Shown piece after piece: positions 9,342 through 18,294 of a stretch of DNA of 45,514 bases (position 1 is its first letter; each line of letters begins with the position of its first letter). The stretch covers positions 1-45,514 of the forward strand of contig JASMBC010000006.1 of the NCBI GenBank assembly GCA_030754035.1, given 5' to 3'. The position numbers and the translations under genes are program-made. This stretch comes from Arenicellales bacterium. GTDB taxonomy: Bacteria; Pseudomonadota; Gammaproteobacteria; Arenicellales; UBA868. The notes below the pieces were generated by a model. It was not told where the DNA came from, searched no databases, and was given only the letters and a program-made list of their open reading frames with translations.

Positions 9342-10535
9342 ATGGCACAAACTTCCCCCAGCACCGCTAACCCGCTGTTGCGCCTGTGGCGCAACGAGGA
9401 CTCGCGCGGCGTCATTATCCAGATCCTCACCATGGTGGTGCTCTGCGCCTTCATTGCTGTCATAGCGCGAAACGTTGTGATCAACCTGGCAAATGTCGGT
9501 AAAGAGTTCAGTTTTGATTTCCTGATGTGGCCCGCGGCCTATGACATCGGTTTCTCGCCCTTCATTGAATACACCAATAAATCTACCCACTTGCGCGCCG
9601 CGGTGGTGGGGCTCCTCAATACGCTGCTGGTGGCGTTCTGGGGCTGCATTCTGGCGACGATCCTGGGATTCATCCTGGGCATCATGCGTCTTTCTAGCAA
9701 CTGGTTGATCAACAAGATCTCATACGTGTTTCTCGAATTCGTGCGCAACGTCCCGGTATTGATCCACATCCTTGCAATTTATTCGCTAGTTGTAACCTTG
9801 TTGCCATCAGCCAAGGAAGCGCTGGATATCGGTGGTGGGGCGTTTTTCCTGTCAAACCGCGGCTTCTACGTTCCTTCACCAGTTTTTGAGCCCGGTGCCG
9901 GGACAGTCGGAATCGCGATCCTCGTCGCCATCGTCATTGTTATAGGTTTTAGACGCTGGGCAAAGCGGGTTCAGGATCAGACCGGGCGAATTTACCCCGT
10001 ACTGTGGGTTTCGCTCGCGCTTCTCATAGGACTGCCCGGGATTACGTTCCTGGCAACCGGCACGCCCTTGTCGTGGGAAATCCCGGTGCTAAAAGGTTTT
10101 AATTTCAAGGGTGGGATGGCCCTCAAACCCGAGTTTCTCGCACTGTGGCTGGCACTGTCCTACTACACGGCCTGTTTCATTGCTGAGATCGTGCGCGCCG
10201 GGATACTGGCCGTCAGCCACGGTCAAACTGAGGCTGCGCACGCTCTTGGCTTGCGCAACAATCGAACCCTGCAGTTAATCGTGATCCCCCAGGCCCTGCG
10301 CGTGATTGTGCCACCACTGTGCAGCCAGTACCTCAACCTGACCAAAAACTCATCTCTCGCCATTGCTATCGGCTATATGGATATCACCGCGACCCTTGGC
10401 GGCATCAGCCTGATGCAGACCGGAAAGGAGATGGAAACGATGATCATAGTTATGGGTGTCTACCTGGTGATTTCGCTAACGATCTCCAGTTTCATGAACT
10501 GGTTCAACCAGCGAATCAAACTCACCGAGCGCTAG
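9342..10535 (+). CDS. aapQ: General L-amino acid ABC transporter, permease AapQ
   Basis: An inner-membrane permease of about 397 residues (His/Glu/Gln/Arg family) from ATG at 9342; a TTG at 9291 would add 17 unlikely residues. It has an N-terminal membrane helix (IIQILTMVVLCAFIAVIARN), a long periplasmic stretch (ANVGKEFSFDFLMWPAAYDI) and the ATPase-contact loop EAAHALGLRNNRTLQLIVIPQALRVIVPP near the C-terminus. The conserved start of the permease core, AAVVGLLNTLLVAFWG, is present. It pairs with AapM, encoded 9 bp downstream. The long segment between the early and late helices is typical of AapQ/BztB rather than HisQ. Confidence 0.92.
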   Translation: MAQTSPSTANPLLRLWRNEDSRGVIIQILTMVVLCAFIAVIARNVVINLANVGKEFSFDFLMWPAAYDIGFSPFIEYTNKSTHLRAAVVGLLNTLLVAFWGCILATILGFILGIMRLSSNWLINKISYVFLEFVRNVPVLIHILAIYSLVVTLLPSAKEALDIGGGAFFLSNRGFYVPSPVFEPGAGTVGIAILVAIVIVIGFRRWAKRVQDQTGRIYPVLWVSLALLIGLPGITFLATGTPLSWEIPVLKGFNFKGGMALKPEFLALWLALSYYTACFIAEIVRAGILAVSHGQTEAAHALGLRNNRTLQLIVIPQALRVIVPPLCSQYLNLTKNSSLAIAIGYMDITATLGGISLMQTGKEMETMIIVMGVYLVISLTISSFMNWFNQRIKLTER

Positions 10536-10544
10536 AAACCGGCA

Positions 10545-11678
10545 ATGGCACAAAACCAGGCGAAACAGGCTTACTCCCCCGGGACCCATCCCGACCTGCC
10601 ACCACCAGTACGGACCACGGGCGTGCTCGGTTGGGTGAGAAAAAACCTAATCTCATCGCCCCTGAATATCGTATTGACACTGGCCTCGATCTGGCTTTTG
10701 TGGTCAATCGTGCCGCCGGCACTCAATTGGGTATTGGCCGAGGCGGTCTGGAGCGCCGACACCCGTAAGGAGTGTTGGGCATTGATGGGCGCGCCGCGTG
10801 ATGGCGCCTGCTGGGCATTTATTCGCGGAAGTTTTAAATTGTTCGTCTACGGCTGGTACCCGGAGCCAGAACGGTGGCGGGTAAATCTCACCTTCTTACT
10901 TTTCGCCATTACGATCTTTGGTGCCTTGCGCGAAAATATTCCCGGCAAAAAATACTGGCTGATGTTTGCGACAGCCTTCCCCTTTATTGCGGCATGGCTC
11001 TTGCTCGGTGGCTTCGGCCTGACGCCAGTCGGAACGCAAAAATTAGGAGGCATCCTCCTCACCCTGGTGGTAGCGGTCACCGGCATCGCCTTCTCCCTGC
11101 CCATCGGTCTCGCACTAGCGCTTGGAAGACGCTCCAAACTACCCGCGCTGAGGGCTGTCTGCGTGATCTTTATCGAATTTATCCGCGGAGTTCCGCTAAT
11201 CACTCTGCTATTCGTCGCCTCGACAATGCTGACCTACTTTTTGCCGCCGGGCTCGACTTTTGATCTATTGATGCGAGTGCTGATCATGGTGACACTTTTC
11301 GCCTCTGCCTATATCGCGGAGGTCGTACGGGGCGGGCTACAGGGGCTACCGTCCGGTCAATACGAGGCCGCCGATTCCCTCGGCCTGACCTACTGGAAGG
11401 CGCATCGACTGATCATCCTGCCGCAAGCGCTTAAGATCTCCATTCCCGGTATCGTGAACACCTTCATCGGTTCATTTAAAGACTCGGTGCTGGTGTTAAT
11501 TATCGGCATGATGGACATTCTCGGCCTAGGCCGTGCCCGATTAAACGATCCTGAGTGGCTCGGCCTGGCGCCCGAACTCTACATCTTTATCTCGCTGTTT
11601 TTCTTTATCAGTTGTTTTGGTATGGCGCGCTACTCATTGAGCCTTGAGAAAAAACTCCAAACCGGTCACAAGTATTGA
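10545..11678 (+). CDS. aapM: General L-amino acid ABC transporter, permease AapM
   Basis: A 377-residue inner-membrane permease and partner of AapQ. The N-terminal region has a first helix at PLNIVLTLASIWLLWSIVPP and a cysteine-containing periplasmic loop (RKECWALMGAPRDGACWAFIRG) typical of AapM/BztC. The transport core carries LGGILLTLVVAVTGIAFSLPIG, EFIRGVPLITLLF and the coupling loop YEAADSLGLTYWKAHRLIILPQALKISIPGI. It lies 9 bp after aapQ and 23 bp before aapP. Length agrees with the family. Nothing unusual is seen. Confidence 0.93.
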   Translation: MAQNQAKQAYSPGTHPDLPPPVRTTGVLGWVRKNLISSPLNIVLTLASIWLLWSIVPPALNWVLAEAVWSADTRKECWALMGAPRDGACWAFIRGSFKLFVYGWYPEPERWRVNLTFLLFAITIFGALRENIPGKKYWLMFATAFPFIAAWLLLGGFGLTPVGTQKLGGILLTLVVAVTGIAFSLPIGLALALGRRSKLPALRAVCVIFIEFIRGVPLITLLFVASTMLTYFLPPGSTFDLLMRVLIMVTLFASAYIAEVVRGGLQGLPSGQYEAADSLGLTYWKAHRLIILPQALKISIPGIVNTFIGSFKDSVLVLIIGMMDILGLGRARLNDPEWLGLAPELYIFISLFFFISCFGMARYSLSLEKKLQTGHKY

Positions 11679-11701
11679 CCTGCCATTAAGGGAAACCAGA
11701 C

Positions 11702-12493
11702 ATGAACCAGGACACCCCTACTTCGAGCACTACTGAGGCGCCCGCCACTTCTTCCGGCGAGAAGATCATTACGATTAACGGAATGCACAAGTGGTTCGAT
11801 GATTTCCACGTCCTTAAAAATATTAACCTAGAGGTAGGTCGTGGTGAGCGCATAGTTATCTGCGGTCCTTCGGGCTCGGGTAAATCAACATTAATTCGCT
11901 GCATTAACCGCCTAGAAGAGCACCAGCAGGGCACGATTTCTGTGGATGGCACTGAACTCACCCATGACCTCAAAAACATTGAGATCATCCGCTCCGAGGT
12001 GGGCATAGTCTTTCAGCAGTTCAACCTGTTCCCCCACCTGACTGTTCTGGAAAACGTCGCCCTCGCGCCGATCTGGGTCCGCAAAATGCCCCGCGCAGAG
12101 GCCGAGGGAAACGCCATGAAATACCTTGAGCGCGTCAAGATTCCCGAGCAGGCGGCAAAGTACCCGGGACAGCTCTCCGGAGGCCAGCAGCAGCGCGTTG
12201 CAATCGCTCGCTCACTTTGCATGAACCCGCGGATCATGCTGTTTGACGAGCCCACCTCCGCCCTCGACCCTGAGATGATCAAGGAGGTGCTCGATGTCAT
12301 GATCGAGCTCGCTGAAAGCGGCATGACCATGCTGGTAGTTACCCACGAAATGGGCTTCGCCACGGCGGTTGCGCACCGTGTCATTTTCATGGACGGTGGC
12401 GAGATCATCGAAGAAAAGCCACCGCGTGAATTTTTCGAAAACCCCGAGCACGAACGAACCAAGCTCTTCTTAAGTCAGATCCTCCACCACTAG
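11702..12493 (+). CDS. aapP: General L-amino acid ABC transporter, ATP-binding protein AapP
   Basis: A 263-residue cytoplasmic ATPase that powers the AapJQM transporter. Walker A is GPSGSGKST, the Q-loop is [12 protein letters not shown], the signature is [15 protein letters not shown], Walker B is [13 protein letters not shown] and the switch histidine lies in VVTHEMGFA. The first 20 or so residues ([20 protein letters not shown]) form a low-complexity extension before the domain proper. Last gene of the aap operon; it converges with modC across 127 bp in which no terminator is obvious. Confidence 0.95.
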   Translation: MNQDTPTSSTTEAPATSSGEKIITINGMHKWFDDFHVLKNINLEVGRGERIVICGPSGSGKSTLIRCINRLEEHQQGTISVDGTELTHDLKNIEIIRSEVGIVFQQFNLFPHLTVLENVALAPIWVRKMPRAEAEGNAMKYLERVKIPEQAAKYPGQLSGGQQQRVAIARSLCMNPRIMLFDEPTSALDPEMIKEVLDVMIELAESGMTMLVVTHEMGFATAVAHRVIFMDGGEIIEEKPPREFFENPEHERTKLFLSQILHH

Positions 12494-12620
12494 GGCCTTT
12501 CGACCTGTTCTAGGAGAACCGGAACGGCTATTCCTTATCTTACTCAAAACTTTTCCAGGAACACATCGCAAGTCAAATCGAACTCTCCGAGGGATGTTCT
12601 GAGACTAGCGGTCGCTGTTG

Positions 12621-13703
12621 TTATTCGATCAAGGGGATCACCGCTTCAGGGTGCAGGGCGACACGCACCAGGGCCCCAGGGCTTACGTCATGGCGCCGCA
12701 CCGCGCCGGGACGCAAGCGCATACGCAACGTTTCTCCCCCACCATTTTCGACCGAAAGGCTGACCAGCACTGAGTCCCCCAGTTCGATCAACTCTGCCAC
12801 CTGTGCGGTCACTATCGTCCCCAGGCGAGCCTCATCACTGTGGCCAGCTTTGACCAGAAATACATCTGAGGCCCGGATGGTCCAGGGCACACTGGCCCCC
12901 GGCCGAGCCTCAATGGCTGTCGATGTCCCGATATTCACCTCTCCCCACTGCAATATATTACTGCTACCTGCCGAAACTGACAGCCGAGCCTGGCACAGGT
13001 TAGGAAAATCCAGCAGTCGAGCTGACTCAACACTGGTCGGTCGGCGCAACAACTCGTGAGTTGGCCCCTGCTGCAGCAATCGGCCATGGTGCAGCAGGCA
13101 CAGATGCCCGGACAGTTGCGCGGCCTCGTCGAGATCATGGGTCACCAGCACCACCGTCACCCCCAGGCTGGCTTGCAGCCGCTTCAATTCAATGTGTAAA
13201 CGCTTGCGGGTGCTGCGATCGAGTGCCGAGAAAGGCTCGTCCAGCAACAGTAATTTCGGCTCACGAGCTATTGCCCGGGCCATGGCAACCCGCTGGCGCT
13301 GACCGCCGGAAAGCGCCCTTGGGCTGCGCTCCGCCAGCCCCGCGATACCGACCGCCGCGAGACAGGCCAGCGCCCGTTCCCGCCGCGTTGCAGCGGGCAG
13401 GTGCAGCAACGCAGCCGCGACATTCTCGACGGCATTCAGATGTGGGAAGAGTGCGTAGTTCTGCCCGACAAAACCCAGCGGGCGCAGCCGCGCCGGCTGC
13501 CACACTCCCTGTGCGGTGTCTGCCCAGGTTTCGCCATCCAGCGATACCCGTGCCCGACGAGTCCGCAACAGGCCCGCCATCGCCCGCAGGATGCTGGTCT
13601 TGCCACCACCAGAGGGGCCGACAATGGCGGACAACTCACCCAGCGGCAACTCCAAATCTAGCGCCAGTGGCGGCGCATCGTGTTCTAGTGAAACGCGCAG
13701 CAT
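12621..13703 (-). CDS. modC: Molybdate ABC transporter, ATP-binding protein ModC
   Basis: A 360-residue ATPase of the molybdate importer. Walker A is GPSGGGKTS, the Q-loop lies in GFVGQNYALFPHLNA, the signature is LSGGQRQRVAMARAIA, Walker B is LLLLDEPFSALD and the switch histidine is in VVLVTHDLDEA. A C-terminal extension from about residue 240 resembles the TOBE/MOP region that binds oxyanion and regulates ModC. It overlaps modB by one base and ends the nap-mod string of minus-strand genes. Placement after nap fits supply of molybdenum for the NapA cofactor. A related sulfate or tungstate transporter is less likely given ModA. Confidence 0.9.
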   Translation of the reverse strand: MLRVSLEHDAPPLALDLELPLGELSAIVGPSGGGKTSILRAMAGLLRTRRARVSLDGETWADTAQGVWQPARLRPLGFVGQNYALFPHLNAVENVAAALLHLPAATRRERALACLAAVGIAGLAERSPRALSGGQRQRVAMARAIAREPKLLLLDEPFSALDRSTRKRLHIELKRLQASLGVTVVLVTHDLDEAAQLSGHLCLLHHGRLLQQGPTHELLRRPTSVESARLLDFPNLCQARLSVSAGSSNILQWGEVNIGTSTAIEARPGASVPWTIRASDVFLVKAGHSDEARLGTIVTAQVAELIELGDSVLVSLSVENGGGETLRMRLRPGAVRRHDVSPGALVRVALHPEAVIPLIE

Positions 13704-14380
13704 CAGTTCCCGCCCGCGCCTGCCTTGCCACGGCGCTCGAGGGTGCCGTAGCCGAGCGCAACCGTTACCAACGAAATCAGCAGCAGTAGCAGAGCCATCC
13801 GCCCCGCCGCTGCAGGATCAAAGGCCTGAACCCGATCAAAAATGGCGATCGACAGGGTACGCGTTTGCCCGGGAATATTGCCGCCAACCATCAGCACCAC
13901 ACCGAACTCGCCCAGGGTATGGCCGAAAGTGAGCACCGCCGCAGACAATACCCCCGGCCAGGCCAGCGGCAATTCGACCCGGGTAAAAGCCTGCCAACGG
14001 CTCATGCCGCAACAGGCAGCCGCGTCATGCAACTCCTGCGAGACGGCCTCGAACCCGCGCTGCACCGGCAAAATTGCGAAAGGCAAATTGACAAAAATCG
14101 AGGCCAGTACCAGGCCAGGAAAACTGAATGCCAACGACAGATCAAACAACGAGTCCATCAAGACACCCAATGTTGAGCGCGAGCCCATCAGGGTAAGCAG
14201 GTAATAGCCCACAACCGTGGGTGGCAATACCAGCGGCAGGGCAAACAGGGCCTGCAGCCAGGGTCGGGCGCGGGTACGCGTCAAGGCCAACCAGCGGCCA
14301 GCGAGAATCCCCAGCGGCAGCAGCACGGCCAGCGTCCAGGCCGCCAGCTCGGCAGACAATTGCAATGCGTTCCAGTCCAT
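13703..14380 (-). CDS. modB: Molybdate ABC transporter, permease ModB
   Basis: A roughly 225-residue inner-membrane permease from ATG at 14380. It starts MDWNALQLSAELAAWTLAVLLPLGILAGRWLA and carries ALFALPLVLPPTVVGYYLL, the family segment of ModB, and the coupling loop HDAAACCGMSRWQAFTRVELPLAWPGVLSA. TFGHTLGEFGVVLMVGGNIPGQTRT is highly typical of ModB. About five or six membrane helices are apparent. It lies between modA and modC in a compact operon. The upstream in-frame extension to 14416 overlaps the end of modA's spacer and is not needed. Confidence 0.92.
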   Translation of the reverse strand: MDWNALQLSAELAAWTLAVLLPLGILAGRWLALTRTRARPWLQALFALPLVLPPTVVGYYLLTLMGSRSTLGVLMDSLFDLSLAFSFPGLVLASIFVNLPFAILPVQRGFEAVSQELHDAAACCGMSRWQAFTRVELPLAWPGVLSAAVLTFGHTLGEFGVVLMVGGNIPGQTRTLSIAIFDRVQAFDPAAAGRMALLLLLISLVTVALGYGTLERRGKAGAGGN

Positions 14381-14418
14381 CGTCAGGATTGTCGGTCGAC
14401 CCGCTGCGCGGGGCAACT

Positions 14419-15231
14419 TCAGCCGGAAATCGCCCGCACGCCGTGACGGCTGAAAATAGCCTGCACTTCGGCCGATTGCAGATAAACAAAAAAGTCGTAG
14501 GCGTCGGCGCCGGCACCACGCAGCACCACTATCTGCTGGTGCAGCGAAATCCCAGGGTGGCTTGCCGCAGGCAACACCACATAATTACCGGCTTTTGTCA
14601 GCGCCGGGATCTTGGCCAGGGTCAGCGGCAGCAGCGCGGCATCCACTGCACCTTCGAGGGCGAAATGCGCCGCCTGCCCGGCATTAGCCCCTACTACCAG
14701 CAGCGGCTGAACCTGCGTCCACAATCCGGCATGGCGCAGCGCCGCACGGGCTGCACGGCCATAGGGTGCGTACTCCGGATTGGCGATTACCAGCCGCTTG
14801 ATCTGCCCGGTGCTGGTGGCCCGCGCCAGGCTGGCGAGGCCCTCGCCGGGCTCCGATAGCAACCCCAAGCGGGTAAACAACACCAGCGCCCCCTGCCCGT
14901 ACGCTGTACCCGTCCCTTCTGTGTATCCCCCGGCAACCAGGCGTTCAACATATCCGCTGTCGGCCGACAGGAATAATGCAAATGGCGCTCCGTTTTCGAT
15001 CTGCTGGACCAGTGCACCCGAGGAACCGAAAACCAGACGCACCGAGCTCCCGGTAACTCCTGCATAGCGGTCGACAATCTCTTCCAAGGCAAAACGGAGG
15101 CTAGCCGCCGCCGCGACCAATGGACCGCCAGCGGCTTGCGCGACCCCGCCAGCAAACAAGCAGGCTGAAAAAAAAATCGCAACAATGAATCGCTGCAACA
15201 AGACAGCTGCCCTCCAATCAATCTTAGCCAT
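14419..15231 (-). CDS. modA: Molybdate ABC transporter, periplasmic binding protein ModA
   Basis: A roughly 270-residue oxyanion-binding protein, start ATG at 15231, with a signal peptide (FIVAIFFSACLFAGGVAQA). The mature part begins GPLVAAAASLRFALEEIV. FGSSGALVQQIENGAPFALFLSADSGYVERL is the characteristic ModA region, including the serines that contact molybdate and the ENGAPFxxFLSAD core. ANPEYAPYGRAA and a C-terminal FxxYLQSAEVQAIFSRHG also match the family. It starts 121 bp after the NapF-like gene, so it may be read through from the nap operon or have its own promoter. Confidence 0.92.
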   Translation of the reverse strand: MAKIDWRAAVLLQRFIVAIFFSACLFAGGVAQAAGGPLVAAAASLRFALEEIVDRYAGVTGSSVRLVFGSSGALVQQIENGAPFALFLSADSGYVERLVAGGYTEGTGTAYGQGALVLFTRLGLLSEPGEGLASLARATSTGQIKRLVIANPEYAPYGRAARAALRHAGLWTQVQPLLVVGANAGQAAHFALEGAVDAALLPLTLAKIPALTKAGNYVVLPAASHPGISLHQQIVVLRGAGADAYDFFVYLQSAEVQAIFSRHGVRAISG

Positions 15232-15352
15232 TATATGGATAGCCAGGTCTCGCTGAGGAGTATTACTCGGAGACAGCAACACCCAGTCACGGGCCGCAAC
15301 CTTGTGGAGCTGGGCTGCAAGCCACTACCATTTGGTCGATCCGGAACAGTAT

Positions 15353-15970
15353 TCAATCGGCTGGTGCAGCGCTGCGGTCGATTGCGCTGACGGTAATCGC
15401 TGGGGGATCGGTAATACAGGCTTCCCGGCACAGACCGCAACCAAGACAAAATTTGGGATCGATGCTTGGCTTTGCTGATGCCCACAACAATGCTCCGGCA
15501 ACCGGACAACTTTCCGCACAGGCGCCACACTCTGGTCCCTGATAAGGCAGGCAGCGGTCTTGGTCTATTCGAATCGCGGCCAAAGGCCGGGGAGCCTGCA
15601 GATCAATTGCGTTCTCAATGGCTGGTCCCTTTTCAACCGTGTCCGACCCGAACGCAAGAGCGCCCGGCTGGCACGATGCCACGCACGGCCAGTCCTCACA
15701 CAGCCGGCAGCCCTTGTTCAGCAAATCCAGGCCCGGGGTACCCGCAACCTGTGGACCCAGGCGTGCCGGCAGGCGGAACAACGCATCATGAGGACAAGCC
15801 TCAACACAGGCATCACAACGAGTGCAGCCAAGCAAGAATTCGAGTTCGTCTAACGCGAAAGGTGGCCGCAGCCAATGTCCAGCACGCTGATTTGCCCATT
15901 CATTCGCGCGTTGCACCGTAGCGCGAGTGGCCCGCTCAATACCACGGCGGAAAAATGCACGTCGATCCAT
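15353..15970 (-). CDS. napF: NapF-like polyferredoxin
   Basis: A roughly 205-residue iron-sulfur protein starting MDRRAFFRRG, an arginine-rich head like that of NapF. Four cysteine groups are visible: CTRCDACVEACP, CRLCEDWPCVASC, a third with CLPYQG and CGACAESCP, and CLGCGLCREAC. Together they predict up to four 4Fe-4S clusters. NapF is thought to assist NapA maturation or cluster loading in the cytoplasm. The start codon overlaps the stop of the upstream polyferredoxin gene (TAATG), showing coupling. The longer frame to 16006 runs inside the neighbour and was not used. An alternative is a NapG-like electron carrier for the preceding membrane protein. Confidence 0.75.
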   Translation of the reverse strand: MDRRAFFRRGIERATRATVQRANEWANQRAGHWLRPPFALDELEFLLGCTRCDACVEACPHDALFRLPARLGPQVAGTPGLDLLNKGCRLCEDWPCVASCQPGALAFGSDTVEKGPAIENAIDLQAPRPLAAIRIDQDRCLPYQGPECGACAESCPVAGALLWASAKPSIDPKFCLGCGLCREACITDPPAITVSAIDRSAAPAD

Positions 15971-17490
15971 TACAAGCGCATCATCATCGGCTGCATCAAC
16001 AACCAAAGGTGAAATCCAGTAAAGGCAATCGCTAGCAGTATCATGGGCAGCAAAGTGAAGCCTGCCAAAACGCCTCCAGGTAACAGCCTTTGGCCACGGT
16101 GGCGAAGAACCTGTAACGCCACCCAGAAACCAAATAGTATCAAGCCCGCCTGGAGTGTGAACAGCAGTTCCGGGCGAATGAGCAAGTCCATGTGCCGGGC
16201 TTGCTTCTCTGCCACGCTTAGCGGCTGCATGCCGGCACCCAGAGGGTTGAAAACGAGCGTCCAGATACCAGCACTCTCCCGCACCACGTGGCCTAGGTTG
16301 TGTGCCAAATGGTAGGTAAAAGCCAATGGTAACGCGACGAAGGCCAGGCCGGAAAACAGTTGCTTATATTCGACGGCTATCCCCGCGATTCGGCGTGTTG
16401 CCGCCACTGCTCCCGAGTACAACATCGTTGGAACGGCAAGGCCAGCCAGCAGGGCGATGGAAAAGCTCAGCAACAAGGTGCCTGAGTCGCCAACCAGGCG
16501 GGCGAATGAGCTGATTCCCTCCTCCCACAAAGGCAGCATCGTTATGCCATGAAAGCCCGCGAGCGCCAGCAGAGCCAATAAAAAACAGGCTTCATCCCAG
16601 TGCGGCCGGGCGTTCTGCACAGCCTCGATACTGGGCGGGCGCAGGCGCCAGACGACATTTTCAGAAGGACAGCTACTGACGCAGTTACCGCATGAGGTAC
16701 AGTAGGTATTCTCGGTCAGCCGGCCCATGGCCAAGTGGGTAGGACACGGCTCTACCCGGTCAGTGCCATGGTAACACTCAAGTGACGTGCAACGAGCGCA
16801 GACCTCGATGTCGGCTGGCCGTAACTCAACTGGAGCAAGTTGAGAATAGAAGCCGATAGTGCGACCAACCGGGCAGAAATAGCGGCAAAAAGCCTTGCGT
16901 TCGAACAGCGCCAGAGACACGGTGGCCATAACAACCATAGCTAAGCCCAGTATCGCTGTGGCCCGTGGATTTGTCGTTAGGCCCGTGCCAAGCTCCAGCC
17001 AGGTCAACCCGATGAACAGCAACAATGCTGGCCAGACACTGCGGATTATCCTAGGCACACGAAGGTTGAGGCTGTTGTTTGTGGGCGCTCTGCGCACGAG
17101 CCGGCGCCGGACCAGCCAACCAGCCAAGGTATCCCAGGGGCAAACTGCGCACCAGAATGAACCAACAAAAAAGATTGTCAGAATCAACCCTGCCCACCAG
17201 ATATTCCAGGTCAGCGCCGTCGCCAGATTTCGCTCGGGAATCGGCGTGCCAAAAAGGCCCGCGGTGACGATAAGCAAAAACAACGCTACCAGTGCAATTT
17301 TCAGCAGCAGCAACCATGGACCCAGGGCCGTAACGTGGCGCATGATGGTTCCCGGGGCGCTGTGTGCTGCCCTTCGCACCTGCGGCTCGATCGTAGGTTT
17401 TCTCAATGCGACCAGTGTCCGGAGGCTCAGAACCACTACCGCAACCCCTACCAGCGCCGCCCAGCCCGGCGGCAAGCCCGGGTGCATCAT
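15970..17490 (-). CDS. NosR/NapH-like integral membrane polyferredoxin
   Basis: A 506-residue membrane protein with roughly ten hydrophobic helices. Two membrane CX3CP motifs (FWCAVCPWD and FCRYFCPVG) match the NapH/NosR/CcoG family. They are followed by a cysteine region, CARC and CYHGTDRVEPCP, then CTSCGNCVSSCP, which suggests two 4Fe-4S clusters on one face. The C-terminal third holds four or five further helices with histidines (TYHLAHNLGH) that could bind heme. Sequences of this type occur in respiratory loci as quinol-to-periplasm electron conduits, but no function is assigned. It follows the HHVLGRP protein gene and overlaps the napF-like start. It is a second polyferredoxin beside NapH. 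Confidence 0.72.
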   Translation of the reverse strand: MMHPGLPPGWAALVGVAVVVLSLRTLVALRKPTIEPQVRRAAHSAPGTIMRHVTALGPWLLLLKIALVALFLLIVTAGLFGTPIPERNLATALTWNIWWAGLILTIFFVGSFWCAVCPWDTLAGWLVRRRLVRRAPTNNSLNLRVPRIIRSVWPALLLFIGLTWLELGTGLTTNPRATAILGLAMVVMATVSLALFERKAFCRYFCPVGRTIGFYSQLAPVELRPADIEVCARCTSLECYHGTDRVEPCPTHLAMGRLTENTYCTSCGNCVSSCPSENVVWRLRPPSIEAVQNARPHWDEACFLLALLALAGFHGITMLPLWEEGISSFARLVGDSGTLLLSFSIALLAGLAVPTMLYSGAVAATRRIAGIAVEYKQLFSGLAFVALPLAFTYHLAHNLGHVVRESAGIWTLVFNPLGAGMQPLSVAEKQARHMDLLIRPELLFTLQAGLILFGFWVALQVLRHRGQRLLPGGVLAGFTLLPMILLAIAFTGFHLWLLMQPMMMRL

Positions 17491-17548
17491 AGACAGGCAC
17501 CTTCAGGCGAACAGAACAACGTCGATCGGGGCAACCCACTAATGCTCG

Positions 17549-18193
17549 TCACAATTCCCCCATATCGTTGGACGACCTGGCATCAAGGGTATCGGCCTGC
17601 CTGGCCGTTCGCACCTTCGCCCGGGCCAGTCGTTTACGCTGAGCGATACTCACGCCAAGCAATACCGCACCCAGGATGGCTATCACAACACCTAACAGAC
17701 CAATCGGCGTTGTATTTCCGACCGGCAGCGGAAAGTCAACCAAGTAAGGTGTGTTGTCCGCTTCGAATGCCGCAGTAATAATATAGTTGCCATCCTCTTT
17801 GAACACGAAGCCCTGCCGGTAGACATTGTCATCGGGTAATTGAGTGCCGATGACTTCTTCCTCACTGTCCGCAAACCAGCCATCTTCCCGCACCTTGAAG
17901 GTCACTTTCCCAGTCAGGGGCTCATCGGTGTCCAGGTGATACGCATAGAGATTGATGCGACCGGGGACGTTCGGCCTAGGAAAGGCTGGAAAGACCATGT
18001 AAGAAATCAGATATTCGCCGATCTGTACCTCAACCTGCATGCTTGGGGGTGTATTCGAGTCTTCGTTAAGACTGTAAGCGGGACGCCCCAGCACGTGGTG
18101 AGCCGGCGTTGGTGCACACCAGCCCAACATCGCCACAACGATAATCAATTTGGTAACCTGGGCCACTCGTGCGTCGGTGAGAACAATCGTCAT
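17549..18193 (-). CDS. Periplasmic membrane-anchored protein of unknown function (HHVLGRP-type)
   Basis: About 214 residues from ATG at 18193. A signal peptide (LIIVVAMLGWCAPTPA) is followed by HHVLGRPAYSLNEDSNTPPS, then a beta-rich periplasmic domain containing YLISYMVFPAFPRPNVPGRINLY and TGKVTFKVRED, and one C-terminal helix (TPIGLLGVVIAILGAVLLGVSIA) before a basic tail. I do not recognise a defined family; the layout loosely recalls FixH or other Ig-like respiratory accessory proteins. The adjacent double histidine after the predicted cleavage site could bind metal. A longer start at 18295 overlaps the napH stop (TGATG) and would add 34 cysteine-containing, non-signal residues. It lies between napH and the NosR-like gene. 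Confidence 0.7.
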   Translation of the reverse strand: MTIVLTDARVAQVTKLIIVVAMLGWCAPTPAHHVLGRPAYSLNEDSNTPPSMQVEVQIGEYLISYMVFPAFPRPNVPGRINLYAYHLDTDEPLTGKVTFKVREDGWFADSEEEVIGTQLPDDNVYRQGFVFKEDGNYIITAAFEADNTPYLVDFPLPVGNTTPIGLLGVVIAILGAVLLGVSIAQRKRLARAKVRTARQADTLDARSSNDMGEL

Positions 18194-18294
18194 GCATTTC
18201 CCGCACAAAGTGCGCGCTTTCTCTTCCCGGTCGATAAAAGGGGTGTTGTTGGCCGCAACGGCACTGGCGCACTTGAGTAATTTACACCGTTGCA

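Noticed and set aside
13061-13789. 242-residue plus-strand frame
   Set aside because: Antisense to modC/modB, with proline/arginine/alanine-rich composition typical of a shadow frame in GC-rich DNA.
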